64,000 nt of DNA, from NCBI GenBank assembly GCA_050305405.1, contig JBNLFG010000002.1, forward strand, positions 1 to 64,000. Direction: 5' to 3'. Positions 31,429-40,367 of this stretch are shown here, in pieces; position 1 is the first letter of the stretch; each line of letters begins with the position of its first letter. The notes below the pieces were generated by a model. That model was given only the letters and a program-made list of their open reading frames with translations. It was not told the DNA's origin and made no database searches. Source of the DNA: Desulfolinea sp050305405 (GTDB lineage Bacteria > Chloroflexota > Anaerolineae > Anaerolineales > Villigracilaceae). The position numbers and the translations under genes were made by a program.

Positions 31429-32607
31429 ATGAAGACATACCGATTCGCTCTCCTTTTGGGCTTGCTGATCGCGCTTTTGGCGGGATGCAGCCCCTCAACA
31501 CCGCCTCCGCCAACCGCTGCCGACCCGGCCGATGCCGTGGAAGAAGCGATGGCAACCATCCAGGCAGGCTTCACCCAAACTGCTGAAGCGATCCCCGCAA
31601 CTGAACTACCGACAGAGACGCCCGTCCCCTCCCCTACGGCTGTACGTACCCCGCCTGCTTTGCCGGGGATTTACCAATCGCCGATTTTGAATGCGTTGGA
31701 TACGCCGCATACGTATATCTCCGATACTTGTGAATACTTGAAAGCCAAATGGGATCCGAATAACAGCGTCCCCGGTACGGTTGTGATGGTTGTGATGATC
31801 CACAGCATTACGAACGATACGGTAGACAAACCGTATCAGATCAACGCGAAGGTTTTTCGCGAATTGGTCGATAATCTGCATGAACAGGGATTTGAAGCCA
31901 TCGACATGCAGCAACTGGCGGACTTTTTGGAGTTCAACGCCAAAATTCCGCCACGCTCGGTGATGCTCCTGGTGGACGACCGCCATTATGCCGAATATTT
32001 CAACACCCATTTCCGCCCGATCTATGAGAAATATGGCTGGCATGTGGTGAATGGCTATATCAGCAAGGATGAACGCGAGGATTTGTGGGATCAGAACGCC
32101 GCGCTTTCTGCCGAAGGCTGGGTTGATTATCAGGCGCACGGTGTCATTCATAACGAGCCGATGAGCGATAATTCTTCGGATGAGTATTTGATCGGCGAGT
32201 TGCAGGGAGCGGTGGCTGCTATTCAGCAGCATTACGGCAATACGCCGATTGGCATTATCTGGCCCGGCGGTGGATTTGGTCTTCGCCCAGTCCAGTTTGC
32301 GAGAGAGTATGGTTATCGACTGGGATTCACGACCAACCCGCGTGGGCCGGTCATGTTCAACTGGGTGCCGCAAGCGGATGCGAAAGACGAAAACCGCCCT
32401 TATTTCATCGCGGAAGGCCCCGCTGGCGACCCGCTAATGACTCTGCCGCGTTATACCGATACGGCTGCGGGCGGTCAGATCGATAATGTGCGCATCATTG
32501 GTAAGGAAGCGGCAGCGTTTGCCGAGCAGAATAAAGCAACAGAATTGGAATATTACGATATTGTTTGTGCGCCAACCTATGGCGCGATGCCAACTTTAGA
32601 ACCGTAA
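31429..32607 (+). CDS. Polysaccharide-deacetylase-like lipoprotein
   Basis: This 392-residue lipoprotein has a lipobox LLAGC (Cys21) and a long Pro/Thr-rich linker to about residue 85. The catalytic domain is a NodB-like polysaccharide deacetylase fold: SVMLLVDDRH replaces the TFDDG motif, QAHGVIHN gives the two metal-binding histidines, and IGIIWPGGGFG replaces the usual Pro-Gly motif. The altered first motif means that activity is uncertain. It begins 5 nt after the peptidase gene, so it may be co-transcribed. A 15-bp hairpin follows the stop. Confidence 0.75.
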   Translation: MKTYRFALLLGLLIALLAGCSPSTPPPPTAADPADAVEEAMATIQAGFTQTAEAIPATELPTETPVPSPTAVRTPPALPGIYQSPILNALDTPHTYISDTCEYLKAKWDPNNSVPGTVVMVVMIHSITNDTVDKPYQINAKVFRELVDNLHEQGFEAIDMQQLADFLEFNAKIPPRSVMLLVDDRHYAEYFNTHFRPIYEKYGWHVVNGYISKDEREDLWDQNAALSAEGWVDYQAHGVIHNEPMSDNSSDEYLIGELQGAVAAIQQHYGNTPIGIIWPGGGFGLRPVQFAREYGYRLGFTTNPRGPVMFNWVPQADAKDENRPYFIAEGPAGDPLMTLPRYTDTAAGGQIDNVRIIGKEAAAFAEQNKATELEYYDIVCAPTYGAMPTLEP

Positions 32608-32613
32608 TCCCAA

Positions 32614-32647
32614 GAGACGACAAAAGTCTATAAGACCTTTGTCGTCT
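32614..32647 (+). other. Strong hairpin without T-tract upstream of the HIT gene
   Basis: AGACGACAAAAGTCT pairs with AGACCTTTGTCGTCT (one mismatch, 4-nt loop). It lies between the deacetylase-like stop and the HIT ribosome-binding site. No run of T follows, so it is more likely an RNA stability or processing hairpin than a terminator. Confidence 0.5.
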
Positions 32648-32670
32648 GCCAGTCAAAAGAGGAGAAAACC

Positions 32671-33018
32671 ATGTCTGATGATTGCATTTTTTGTAAGATC
32701 ATAGCCAAAGAAATTCCCGGGGAGCTTCTTTTTCAAGATGAACGCGTAACGGCTTTTCGCGATATTCAGCCGGTTGCGCCTGTTCATATTTTGATCGTGC
32801 CGAATAAACATATCCCTTCAATGAATGACGTTTCGACAGAAGACGAATCCTTGATCGGCTATATGCATTTGGTTGCGCAGAAGTTGGCTAAAGAAGCGGG
32901 GATTGCTGAAAGCGGCTACCGTTTGACCTTCAATACAGGCGATGATGGCGGGCAGGTGGTTTATCATATTCACTTGCATTTGATGGGGGGACGTAGTTTT
33001 CAGACCAGAACAGAATAG
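32671..33018 (+). CDS. HIT family (histidine triad) nucleotide-binding protein
   Basis: This 115-residue protein has the HIT domain over its whole length: CIFCKIIAKEIPGELLFQDE at the N-terminus, then ILIVPNKHIPSMND, and the histidine triad HIHLHLMGGR near the C-terminus. Cys6 and Cys9 with the downstream histidines can hold zinc, as in Hint-type proteins. It probably hydrolyses AMP-linked substrates such as phosphoramidates. Confidence 0.93.
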   Translation: MSDDCIFCKIIAKEIPGELLFQDERVTAFRDIQPVAPVHILIVPNKHIPSMNDVSTEDESLIGYMHLVAQKLAKEAGIAESGYRLTFNTGDDGGQVVYHIHLHLMGGRSFQTRTE

Positions 33019-33039
33019 AGCCAGAAGTTTTTTAGTGTT

Positions 33040-33078
33040 AACGAAAAGAGCGCCAATCATTTGGCGCTCTTTTCGTTT
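33040..33078 (+). terminator. Terminator of the HIT gene
   Basis: AACGAAAAGAGCGCCAA pairs with TTGGCGCTCTTTTCGTT around a short loop, with U-rich 3' arm. Confidence 0.8.
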
Positions 33079-33083
33079 AAACT

Positions 33084-33296
33084 CATGTTACACAGCGACA
33101 TTGTAAATTCAGACGTTCTGCCCCCCAGCCCCTCGCTTCGCTGGGGCATCCCCCCATTTTGCAAGCAAAATAGGGGGATAGAAATAAAGCTGTGGTCTGG
33201 TCTCCCCTAAATTCCACGCGTTTGGAATTTGGGGGAGATGCCCGATAGGGCAGAGGGGGCAAACACCAAGTACAAATATCCTTTTGCGTAACATCA
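33084..33296. repeat. MITE-like element, copy B (inverted relative to copy A)
   Basis: A 213-bp intergenic element ends in CATGTTACACA on the left and TGCGTAACATCA on the right. Read on the minus strand its interior matches copy A (21482-21702) closely; about 60 bp around the CCCCAGCGAAGCGAGGGG core differ at only two or three positions. It lies between the HIT terminator and the bactofilin gene and contains no gene. Confidence 0.75.
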
Positions 33297-33322
33297 ATCA
33301 TTTAAAAGGCAGGCTTTGTTGT

Positions 33323-33781
33323 TTATACGTCTGCTTCCTGTTCGGCGAGGCTGGCGTCGGCAGCTTCAGCAGGTGTCGATTCGGGGGCAGCGCCCAGTTC
33401 GAGTTCAACGCTTTCTTCCATGCGAATCTGTCCACGCAGGAAGGAGCCTTCTTCGGTGACGAAGGCGGTCGTGACCACGTCGCCCCAGACACGGCCTGTG
33501 GCGCGGATTTCCAGTTTTTGGGTGGTGATATTGCCGCGTACCGCCCCTGCGACGATGACCGTGTTGGCGCGGATATTTTCACAGGTTACACGTCCGGTCT
33601 CGCCGACGACAAGCATCCCACGCAGGGCGATTTTGCCTTCGAAGGCACCTTCGATACGCACACCGCCGCTGCCGTCCAGATCGCCGTGCCAGATGATGCC
33701 GGAGCCCAGCACGGATGTGATCCGCTCGACGGCGGGGATCGGTTGGGGCGTTTCGGGGGAGGATGGTGCTCGTTTGAACAT
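33323..33781 (-). CDS. Bactofilin (polymer-forming cytoskeletal protein)
   Basis: This 152-residue protein has a bactofilin/DUF583 right-handed beta-helix core over residues ~22-125: ITSVLGSGIIWHGDLDGSGGVRIEGAFEGKI, then short repeated strands with Gly turns (GRVTCENIRANTVIVAGAVRGNI). Flexible N- and C-terminal tails are Pro- and Glu/Ala-rich. Bactofilins self-assemble into filaments at the membrane and organise cell-wall or morphogenesis factors. The gene stands alone. Confidence 0.9.
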   Translation of the reverse strand: MFKRAPSSPETPQPIPAVERITSVLGSGIIWHGDLDGSGGVRIEGAFEGKIALRGMLVVGETGRVTCENIRANTVIVAGAVRGNITTQKLEIRATGRVWGDVVTTAFVTEEGSFLRGQIRMEESVELELGAAPESTPAEAADASLAEQEADV

Positions 33782-33868
33782 AGATTTCTCTCTTTGGCGT
33801 TATGTATAGATGTTTTTCTTCAGGTAGTTTTTTTGCACGGAAGCAAGTTTCGGCTCAGGTGCGATCCA

Positions 33869-33903
33869 ATAAAATAGGGCGCATCACTGCGCCCTATTTT
33901 ATC
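33869..33903 (-). terminator. Terminator of the NBR1-Ig/CARDB-like lipoprotein gene
   Basis: AAAATAGGGCGCA-TCAC-TGCGCCCTATTTTAT forms a strong symmetrical hairpin, about 17 bp beyond the stop on the minus strand. Confidence 0.85.
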
Positions 33904-33919
33904 ATCTTCATTCAAGGGT

Positions 33920-34918
33920 TTATGAACCTACACTCAAAGCTTGTATTTTAGTATTGTTTGTTTCGTCGCTTTCGTCTATAACATCGGCCGTGTCGGCGGT
34001 GGCGCTGGTTTGGTAGTTGGCCCAGCCAGAGTAGGTGTAAGTGCAGTCAAGAACATAGCCGCCATGCGCTACGAGACTGGCGACGGGCCATGAGCATTCC
34101 GCTGCATGTCCATTCGCTGGAGACCACTCTACAGTGAATGCTCCTGCAGCCGCATCGCCGCCATTGTAGACACTTACTTTTACGGTGACAACATCGTCCA
34201 TGTGAGGTGCGGCAGGGTTATATTCAATTTGTGTGATGTAGAGATCAGGCTTGGCGACAGTCGTTGCCGTCGCCGTTGGCGTGGCGGTCGGCGAGGGGAC
34301 GACGACCTTGACCCAAAATGGTCCCTGACCATCGGCATTGATGCCAAAGACGATATTATCCGGTGAACGCAGCTTGAAGTTACCCTGATATGTCCCGGGT
34401 GCGGTCGGCGCCGTTAGATCGACGGAGATGTCGATGGTAGACCCCGGGGCAATGCTGCCACCCGTGATGTTTGAGACGGCGGGAGCGTTCATCTGGTCAC
34501 CATTGTCGAAGAGCAACACATAGCCGGATGTCCATGTGCAGGAGCCGGTGTTTTTGAGACGCCAGGTTTTGGTGAAAGCAGCGCCTGCATCTACTTTGGC
34601 ATTGTCAGCATAGGTGACGTCTTTGACGAAGCTGGCACGGTTACACGGGATCGGCGTGGCGGTTGCGCTAGCTGCCTGCGTGGGGAAAAGGGTGTTGGTC
34701 GGCACGGGGGTGGAAGTGGGGGGCACAACAAGGGATGTTGCACTGGGCGCAACAGCTGCTGCTGTTTCGGCTGCCTGCGTGAAGACGGCCGCGGCAGTTT
34801 CTGCGATTGTGGTCGCATCGGCGTCTTCCTGGCTTTCCTTACTGGGCAGATTACATGCGCCGAGTATCAGTGTGGCTACGGTGAAGATTGTAATTAAAAG
34901 AATGCGTGATTTTTTCAT
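33920..34918 (-). CDS. Lipoprotein with NBR1-Ig-like and CARDB-like domains
   Basis: This lipoprotein of about 332 residues has a signal peptide with lipobox LILGAC and an Ala/Thr/Pro linker. An NBR1-like Ig domain follows (CNRASFVKDVTYADNAKVDAGAAFTKTWRLKNTGSCTWTSGYVLLF..., ending GPFWVKVVV). A CARDB-like domain comes next (PDLYITQIEYNPAAPHMDDVVTVKVSVYNGGDAAAG..., ending DESDETNNTKI). Such surface lipoproteins are frequent in Chloroflexota and are thought to take part in adhesion or matrix binding. ATG 34918 is chosen because AGAGGAGAAAAA precedes it; a longer frame to 34948 is less likely. Confidence 0.8.
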   Translation of the reverse strand: MKKSRILLITIFTVATLILGACNLPSKESQEDADATTIAETAAAVFTQAAETAAAVAPSATSLVVPPTSTPVPTNTLFPTQAASATATPIPCNRASFVKDVTYADNAKVDAGAAFTKTWRLKNTGSCTWTSGYVLLFDNGDQMNAPAVSNITGGSIAPGSTIDISVDLTAPTAPGTYQGNFKLRSPDNIVFGINADGQGPFWVKVVVPSPTATPTATATTVAKPDLYITQIEYNPAAPHMDDVVTVKVSVYNGGDAAAGAFTVEWSPANGHAAECSWPVASLVAHGGYVLDCTYTYSGWANYQTSATADTADVIDESDETNNTKIQALSVGS

Positions 34919-35094
34919 TTTTTCTCCTCTATTGATAGACGCTTTCATTATAGATGTCTGCCAGGCAATCTACAAGTGCCCCGAACGGGGTATAGCGCTT
35001 GTTCATGTACTCCCGGGGGCTGTGCCTTCCCCTTTTTTTCTAGTCTGTGTTAAGATTGTTTACTCGTATTCCGGTTATTTTTTGGAGGAATTTT

Positions 35095-35988
35095 ATGTCT
35101 CAGCAACACCCCAACGACGACAGCCTTGCAAAAAAAATGCAGGCATTAATTTCTTCGCCCCAACAAAGTCAGGCAACGCCTCCCGTCGAAGCGGATAATA
35201 AGCCAAATATCCCCACAAATACGTTGGCCGGTATCCCGCTCAAAGACGAACCTGTGCCCTCGCCAGTTGGTGATGAAGCGCCACCCGCTGAACCGCCTGC
35301 TGAGCCTCCGCAAAGCGAGACTAAGGAAAATGATGAAAAAAAGCCCGGTGGCTTTGCTCTGAATTTTAATAAAGAGAAATTTCTGCGTGCATTGTGGACA
35401 CTTGCCAGCACGATTTCGATGACTGTCAATGTGGTTGTGATTATCATTGTCCTGGTTGTGCTCAAGTATGTCCCGTTCGGGATGATTAAAGATGTGGTCG
35501 AGAATATTCCGCCTGAGATCGGGCTGAATACCCCGCTTGATCTGCTCAAAGGATTGTATGATAACTTTGAACTCATGGATAATGCCCACATCACGACAAA
35601 TATTCTGGTTGAAGATGAAATCCCCGTTACGTTCAAGTTGAAACTAAATCAGGAAACAACCGTTGTCCTGAGTGAAGATGTGACGATTAGCGGTGCCCGC
35701 GTTGCGTTGACGACGGGTGGCTTGAATATCTTCAACGCCCCTGCGACGGTCGTCCTGCCTGCCGGAACCAATCTGCCGATTGTACTTAATCTCGAAGTGC
35801 CGGTCGATGAGATGATCCCCGTTACCTTGAATGTGCCAGTCGATATTGCCCTGAACGAGACCGACCTGCATAAACCCTTTACGGGTTTGCAGACGGTGGT
35901 TGAGCCGCTCTATTGCCTGGTCTCACCAGATGCAACCAATGCGCTCGATGAAGCGATTTGCTCGCAGGAGCCAGCGCCGGCGCAATAG
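35095..35988 (+). CDS. Single-pass membrane protein of unknown function
   Basis: This protein of about 297 residues has a hydrophilic N-terminus rich in Pro, Glu and Gln (1-90). One transmembrane helix follows (TVNVVVIIIVLVVLKYVPFG, about 115-135), then an extracytoplasmic C-terminal domain of alternating strands (VEDEIPVTFKLKLNQETTVVLSEDVTI...). Two Cys lie near the C-terminus (YCLVSP and ICSQE) and could form a disulphide. No family is recognised. TTGGAGGAATTTT precedes the chosen ATG; an upstream start at 35047 lacks such a site. It precedes the M16 gene pair by 80 bp. Confidence 0.7.
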   Translation: MSQQHPNDDSLAKKMQALISSPQQSQATPPVEADNKPNIPTNTLAGIPLKDEPVPSPVGDEAPPAEPPAEPPQSETKENDEKKPGGFALNFNKEKFLRALWTLASTISMTVNVVVIIIVLVVLKYVPFGMIKDVVENIPPEIGLNTPLDLLKGLYDNFELMDNAHITTNILVEDEIPVTFKLKLNQETTVVLSEDVTISGARVALTTGGLNIFNAPATVVLPAGTNLPIVLNLEVPVDEMIPVTLNVPVDIALNETDLHKPFTGLQTVVEPLYCLVSPDATNALDEAICSQEPAPAQ

Positions 35989-36070
35989 TTTTTCTTTCAC
36001 TCTCGCAGAAATATGACTGTCCGCGTATGCTGGCAGTCATCTGCTTTTATTAGTAGAAATTTGGAGTCTT

Positions 36071-37366
36071 ATGACAGAAAAAATCACCAAAAAGACGCTT
36101 GAGAACGGCCTGACTGTGATGCTCAAAGAGATTCACACCGCGCCACTGATCTCTTCGTGGATGTGGTACCGCGTCGGCTCGCGGGACGAAGTTCCCGGCA
36201 GGACGGGTGTTTCGCATTGGGTTGAGCATATGCAATTTAAGGGCACGCCCCAATTCCCGTCCAGCGTGCTCGATAAAGCCATCTCGCGCGAGGGCGGCGT
36301 TTGGAACGCTTTTACCTATCTCGACTGGACAACCTACTTCGAGACCATGCCCGCCGACAAGATCGATCTTGCCCTGCGCCTTGAAGCGGATCGCATGGTC
36401 AACAGTGCCTTTGAACCCGAAGAAGTCGAGTCCGAGCGTACGGTCGTTATTTCGGAGCGCGAGGGCAATGAGAATAGCCCCATGTTCCGCCTGAGCGAAG
36501 CCATCCAGGCCGCCGCTTTTCGCGTGCATCCCTATCATCACGAAGTCATCGGCGATATGGCCGACCTGCATAGCATGACTCGCGATGATCTCTATCAGCA
36601 TTACCAGACTTATTACACGCCCAACAACGCCGTCATGGCGGTGGCGGGAGATTTTGAAACGGCTGAGATCTTCGGTCGCATTGAAGAACTCTACGGGCAG
36701 ATTCCAGCGGGACCAACTCCACTGCGGCATCAACGTCCTGAACCGGAAGCAAGCGGCGGGATGCGTTTGACCGTCGAAGGAGAGGGCGAGACGACCTACC
36801 TTCAAGTTGCTTATCGCTTCCCATCCGCTACTGACCCGGACTTCTATCCCCTAACCGTGCTGGACAGTTTGTTGACCGGCGCGAGCAGCTTAAATATGTT
36901 TGGCGGCGGCATCTCCAACAAGACTTCGCGGCTTTATCGGGCGCTGGTCGAAAAAGAGTTGACCGTTAGTGTGGGCGCGGGCGCGCAAGCGACGATTGAC
37001 CCTTTCCTGTACCGTTTTACGATGATTACCCGCCCCGAACGCTCTCCCGACGAAGTGCTCGCCGCGCTGGATGTTGAGATCGAGCGTGTGCAGAACGAGC
37101 TTGTTTCGACCGCTGAAGTGGAACGGGCGCTCAAGCAGGCGCGTGCACTTTTTGCCTATGGCAGCGAGAGTGTGACGAATCAAGGCTTTTGGTTGGGCTA
37201 CTCAGAGATGTTTGCCGATTATGGCTGGTTCCAAAATTATCTTGAGCGTCTGATGACGGTCACGCCCGCTGATGTGCGGCGCGTGGCGCAGCAATATTTG
37301 CGTCCGCAAGCGCGTGTGGTCGGCGTGTATGTACCGAGTGGGGAGGAGGTGGAATATGATGACTAA
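36071..37366 (+). CDS. M16 family zinc peptidase, catalytic subunit
   Basis: This 431-residue peptidase of the insulinase/mitochondrial processing family has the inverted zinc motif HxxEH at residues 49-53 (HWVEHMQFKGT). A downstream Glu lies in the EVESERTVVISEREGNEN region, as expected for the third zinc ligand. The C-terminal half is the usual non-catalytic M16 domain. It overlaps the following M16-like gene, which lacks the zinc motif, so the two products probably form an active/inactive heterodimer. Whether it acts in the cytoplasm or outside is unclear; no signal peptide is seen. Confidence 0.9.
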   Translation: MTEKITKKTLENGLTVMLKEIHTAPLISSWMWYRVGSRDEVPGRTGVSHWVEHMQFKGTPQFPSSVLDKAISREGGVWNAFTYLDWTTYFETMPADKIDLALRLEADRMVNSAFEPEEVESERTVVISEREGNENSPMFRLSEAIQAAAFRVHPYHHEVIGDMADLHSMTRDDLYQHYQTYYTPNNAVMAVAGDFETAEIFGRIEELYGQIPAGPTPLRHQRPEPEASGGMRLTVEGEGETTYLQVAYRFPSATDPDFYPLTVLDSLLTGASSLNMFGGGISNKTSRLYRALVEKELTVSVGAGAQATIDPFLYRFTMITRPERSPDEVLAALDVEIERVQNELVSTAEVERALKQARALFAYGSESVTNQGFWLGYSEMFADYGWFQNYLERLMTVTPADVRRVAQQYLRPQARVVGVYVPSGEEVEYDD

Positions 37367-38630
37367 GCTCAATTCCGCTTTGCCCGGCAGCGATGATATT
37401 ACGCGCGTTGAATTGAAAAATGGGATCACGGTTTTATGCCGTGAGAATTTCAATAGCCCCTCTGTGGTCTTGAGCGGTTATCTTTCGGGCGGTTCGCTTT
37501 TTGATCCGGACGAGAAACTCGGCTTGGCTGATTTTACTGCTAGCTCGCTGATGCGTGGTAATCAAAAGCGCGATTTTCAGGGCATCTATGATGCGCTTGA
37601 ATCGGTCGGCGCCAGTTTTGGTTTTGATGGACGGACTCACAGCGTTGGTTTTGGCGGGCGTTCCCTGGCGGAAGATTTGCCGTTGCTGCTTGATCTCTTG
37701 TCGAATAGTTTGCGTCAGCCGACCTTCTCTGTTGAGCATGTCGAGCGTTTACGAGGACAGTATTTGGCGGGCCTGGCATTACGCGCTCAGGATACGGGCG
37801 ATATGGCTGAGATGATCTTTGATGAAATTCTCTTTGCGGGGCACCCCTATAGTTTGCCGGACGATGGTTCCCCGGAGACGATTGCAGCGATCACGCGTGA
37901 TGATCTGGTGGCCTTCCATCGCGAGACTTACGGGCCGCGCGGGATGGTGATCTCGGTCGTCGGCGCGGTGGAGGCGGCTTCTGCTGTGGCGCAGGTCGAG
38001 GAAATTCTGGGCGAGTGGGAGAATCCTGCTCAGCCAGATGTTCTCGTTGTGCCGGAGATGCAGCCGCTTGCCGAGCGGACGCAGCGCCATCACACCATTG
38101 CCGGAAAATCACAGTCTGATTTGCTGCTTGGTTTCCTTGGCCCCAAACGCCGTGACGCTGATTATATGGCGGCTTCGCTGGGGAACTCGATTCTCGGTCG
38201 CTTTGGGCTGATGGGGCGTATCGGCGATGCGGTGCGCGAAAAAGCCGGGCTGGCGTATTACGCTTATTCCAGCTTGAGCGCGGGAACTGGTCCCGGTGCA
38301 TGGTATGTCAGTGCGGGAGTGAACCCAGCTAATCTTGAGCAGGCTATCGATCTGATCCTAGCTGAACTCGAAAGCTTTGCCCGGAAGGGTGTCACCAAAG
38401 AAGAATTGGCCGATAATAAAGCCAATTACATCGGGCGTTTGCCGCTTTCGCTTGAGTCTAATCAGGGTGTGGCAGGGGCGCTGCTCAATATCGAGCGTCA
38501 TCAGCTTGGTCTGGATTACTATCTCAACTATGCGGATACGGTCAATGCCGTGACGCGTGAGCAAATTCTGGCGGTTGCACAGAAATATATCGAACCCGCC
38601 CGCGTAGCGATTGCGACTGCCGGCCCCTAA
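37356..38630 (+). CDS. M16 family peptidase-like, non-catalytic subunit
   Basis: This protein of about 424 residues has the M16 double-domain fold (NGITVLCRENFNSPSVVLSGYLSGGSLFDP at the N-terminus). Where the HxxEH motif should be it reads LADFTASSLMRG, so zinc-binding residues are missing. A C-terminal ERHQLGLDYY segment fits the Arg/Tyr pair that substrate-binding subunits of two-gene M16 enzymes use. ATG 37356 (or 37359) overlaps the upstream gene's stop by about 10 nt. Upstream in-frame ATGs would overlap more and are less likely. Confidence 0.85.
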   Translation: MMTKLNSALPGSDDITRVELKNGITVLCRENFNSPSVVLSGYLSGGSLFDPDEKLGLADFTASSLMRGNQKRDFQGIYDALESVGASFGFDGRTHSVGFGGRSLAEDLPLLLDLLSNSLRQPTFSVEHVERLRGQYLAGLALRAQDTGDMAEMIFDEILFAGHPYSLPDDGSPETIAAITRDDLVAFHRETYGPRGMVISVVGAVEAASAVAQVEEILGEWENPAQPDVLVVPEMQPLAERTQRHHTIAGKSQSDLLLGFLGPKRRDADYMAASLGNSILGRFGLMGRIGDAVREKAGLAYYAYSSLSAGTGPGAWYVSAGVNPANLEQAIDLILAELESFARKGVTKEELADNKANYIGRLPLSLESNQGVAGALLNIERHQLGLDYYLNYADTVNAVTREQILAVAQKYIEPARVAIATAGP

Positions 38631-38651
38631 CTTGGTACTTGCGACGTATAA

Positions 38652-39017
38652 ATGAAACTTGCTAATGGAATTGACCTGATCGAGATCGAACGTGTCGCGG
38701 ATGCCATTGCGCGCAATGGCGAGCGTTTTCTTCAGCGTGTCTACACTCCGCGCGAATTGGTGGATTGTGCCGCTCGCGCTGAATCGCTCGCCGCGCGTTG
38801 GGCCGCCAAAGAAGCGACCGCCAAAGCCCTCGGCTGCGGCATCGGTGACGTTGGTTTTCAGGAAATCGAAGTGCAGCGTGAAGAAAGTGGTGCGCCCAGC
38901 CTGCATCTCTACGGCGCAGCGGCGCGGATGGCCGCCGAGCGGGGATTGACAACTTGGTCGGTCAGTTTGAGCCATAGCCAGTCTCATGCAATTGCGATGG
39001 TGGTGGCGATAGGGTGA
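38652..39017 (+). CDS. acpS: Holo-[acyl-carrier-protein] synthase
   Basis: This 121-residue AcpS transfers 4'-phosphopantetheine from CoA to acyl carrier protein. The motifs are complete: GIDLIEIERVADAI at the N-terminus with the Mg-binding Asp, ESLAARWAAKEATAKAL with the WxxKEA signature, and WSVSLSHSQSHAIAMVV at the C-terminus. It lies 21 nt behind the M16 pair on the same strand. Confidence 0.95.
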   Translation: MKLANGIDLIEIERVADAIARNGERFLQRVYTPRELVDCAARAESLAARWAAKEATAKALGCGIGDVGFQEIEVQREESGAPSLHLYGAAARMAAERGLTTWSVSLSHSQSHAIAMVVAIG

Positions 39018-39024
39018 ATGATAA

Positions 39025-39055
39025 GATGACAGTCACCTCGCAGGTGACTGTCATC
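39025..39055 (+). other. Perfect 14-bp hairpin upstream of a lipoprotein gene
   Basis: GATGACAGTCACCT-CGC-AGGTGACTGTCATC is a perfect inverted repeat between the acpS stop and the next ribosome-binding site. No T-tract follows. It may be a repeat or an mRNA-stabilising structure. Confidence 0.6.
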
Positions 39056-39082
39056 TCTCGTGTGCAAAAAGGAGGACAGCGC

Positions 39083-40309
39083 ATGAAAAAACTTGCTTGG
39101 ATACTCGTTTCCTTGCTTTTGGTTGGCTGTTCTGCGAATACACCTGTGCCAATATCGACTGCATCTGATACAGCGACGCAGACATCTGTTCCCAAAAAGA
39201 CGCCAACCTCGTCCACTGCAATTTCCGAAGAAAACATCAATAATTTATTGCAAGATCAGTGTCCGGAGATTGGGACTAATCTTGTATCTTTACAAGATAT
39301 AGCAAAGGTGGGAACAGTTGTTTTATATGACTCATTATCCTTATCACCATATTTATTGAATCTTGAGACGGATAGTCGTTATCCATTGCATCTGAAAAAA
39401 CTTGACTATCTAGCTGCTCCCAGTATGCATATTTCTCCAAACGGGAATTACCTTGCCTATATCGAAAACGTCAAAGGCGATTTGGGATACAGCCAGCTCA
39501 TCTGGGTTGTAGATAGTAAGGGTTCCGTGTTAGCTAGCCAGTCAATTAATCCTGAACTTCTTTTTTCAGAGTGGCGTTGGCTAGATGATGAAAGTATAGA
39601 ACTTGATTTCCAATCACTTACTCCCAAGGATGGAACTGTAGCGATTTACTATCCTTTCAAAGATGAATGGCTATATCTTTCTAATACCTTACCAAATTTT
39701 TATCCATACTTTGATTTAGACTCAACTTTTTGGTTAGTTGAGTACAGTGCAAATTTGAATCAAGTAGTTTACTTAGGGGGAATTGAAGAGTTTATATTTG
39801 GCCCCATTCTATGGGATGTTGATTCCGGTGAAGCAATTTGGCAAATGGCCGATTCAAATACAAGTGTAAGGATACCGCGTTGGTCCGTTTCTGGAGACAA
39901 GGTTGCTATACCGAACGAAGGTGATCTTTATATTATCGACCTTGATGGACAAATCACTACAATACCAGATTTGGGGAGAGACTCTGAGATTATGAATGTT
40001 GTATGGTCCCCTGATGGGAATTACATAATATTATTAGTCAGATATAATTTGCCTGAAATTGAAGGTTATGTCATGCTTTATGATATTCAAAATAATAAAG
40101 TTACGAATTATTGTTTACAAAGCGATAATTTATTCGCGGGATCACCTCTTTGGTCAAGCGATAGCCAATTTTTCTTCTTCCAATTAATTACAATGCACAG
40201 TGGTGGGCCTAGAGAAACTCCTGTATTGGTTGATGTCAAACAAAACAGCATACATCTATTGCCTGACGACGAGATGCCATTAGCTTGGATGAACTCGAAA
40301 TCAGAGTGA
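39083..40309 (+). CDS. Lipoprotein with TolB/WD40-like beta-propeller
   Basis: This 408-residue lipoprotein has a lipobox LLLVGC and a Thr/Ser-rich linker. A C-terminal region of repeated beta-sheets reads like propeller blades (APSMHISPNGNYLAYIENV; WSVSGDKVAIPNEGDLYIIDLDG; VVWSPDGNYIILLVRYN; PLWSSDSQFFFFQL). The function is unknown. It is more AT-rich than its neighbours, which hints at recent acquisition. AAAGGAGG places the ATG at 39083; an upstream GTG at 39014 would include the hairpin. Confidence 0.75.
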   Translation: MKKLAWILVSLLLVGCSANTPVPISTASDTATQTSVPKKTPTSSTAISEENINNLLQDQCPEIGTNLVSLQDIAKVGTVVLYDSLSLSPYLLNLETDSRYPLHLKKLDYLAAPSMHISPNGNYLAYIENVKGDLGYSQLIWVVDSKGSVLASQSINPELLFSEWRWLDDESIELDFQSLTPKDGTVAIYYPFKDEWLYLSNTLPNFYPYFDLDSTFWLVEYSANLNQVVYLGGIEEFIFGPILWDVDSGEAIWQMADSNTSVRIPRWSVSGDKVAIPNEGDLYIIDLDGQITTIPDLGRDSEIMNVVWSPDGNYIILLVRYNLPEIEGYVMLYDIQNNKVTNYCLQSDNLFAGSPLWSSDSQFFFFQLITMHSGGPRETPVLVDVKQNSIHLLPDDEMPLAWMNSKSE

Positions 40310-40330
40310 AGAAGGTTGCAAACCTAAACA

Positions 40331-40362
40331 AAAAAACGCCGCGTTCAAAACGCGGCGTTTTC
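40331..40362. terminator. Bidirectional terminator
   Basis: AACGCCGCGTT-CAA-AACGCGGCGTT forms a strong stem flanked by a run of A on the left and TTTTCTCTT on the right. It lies between the plus-strand lipoprotein gene and the minus-strand operon ending at 40459. Confidence 0.85.
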
Positions 40363-40367
40363 TCTTG

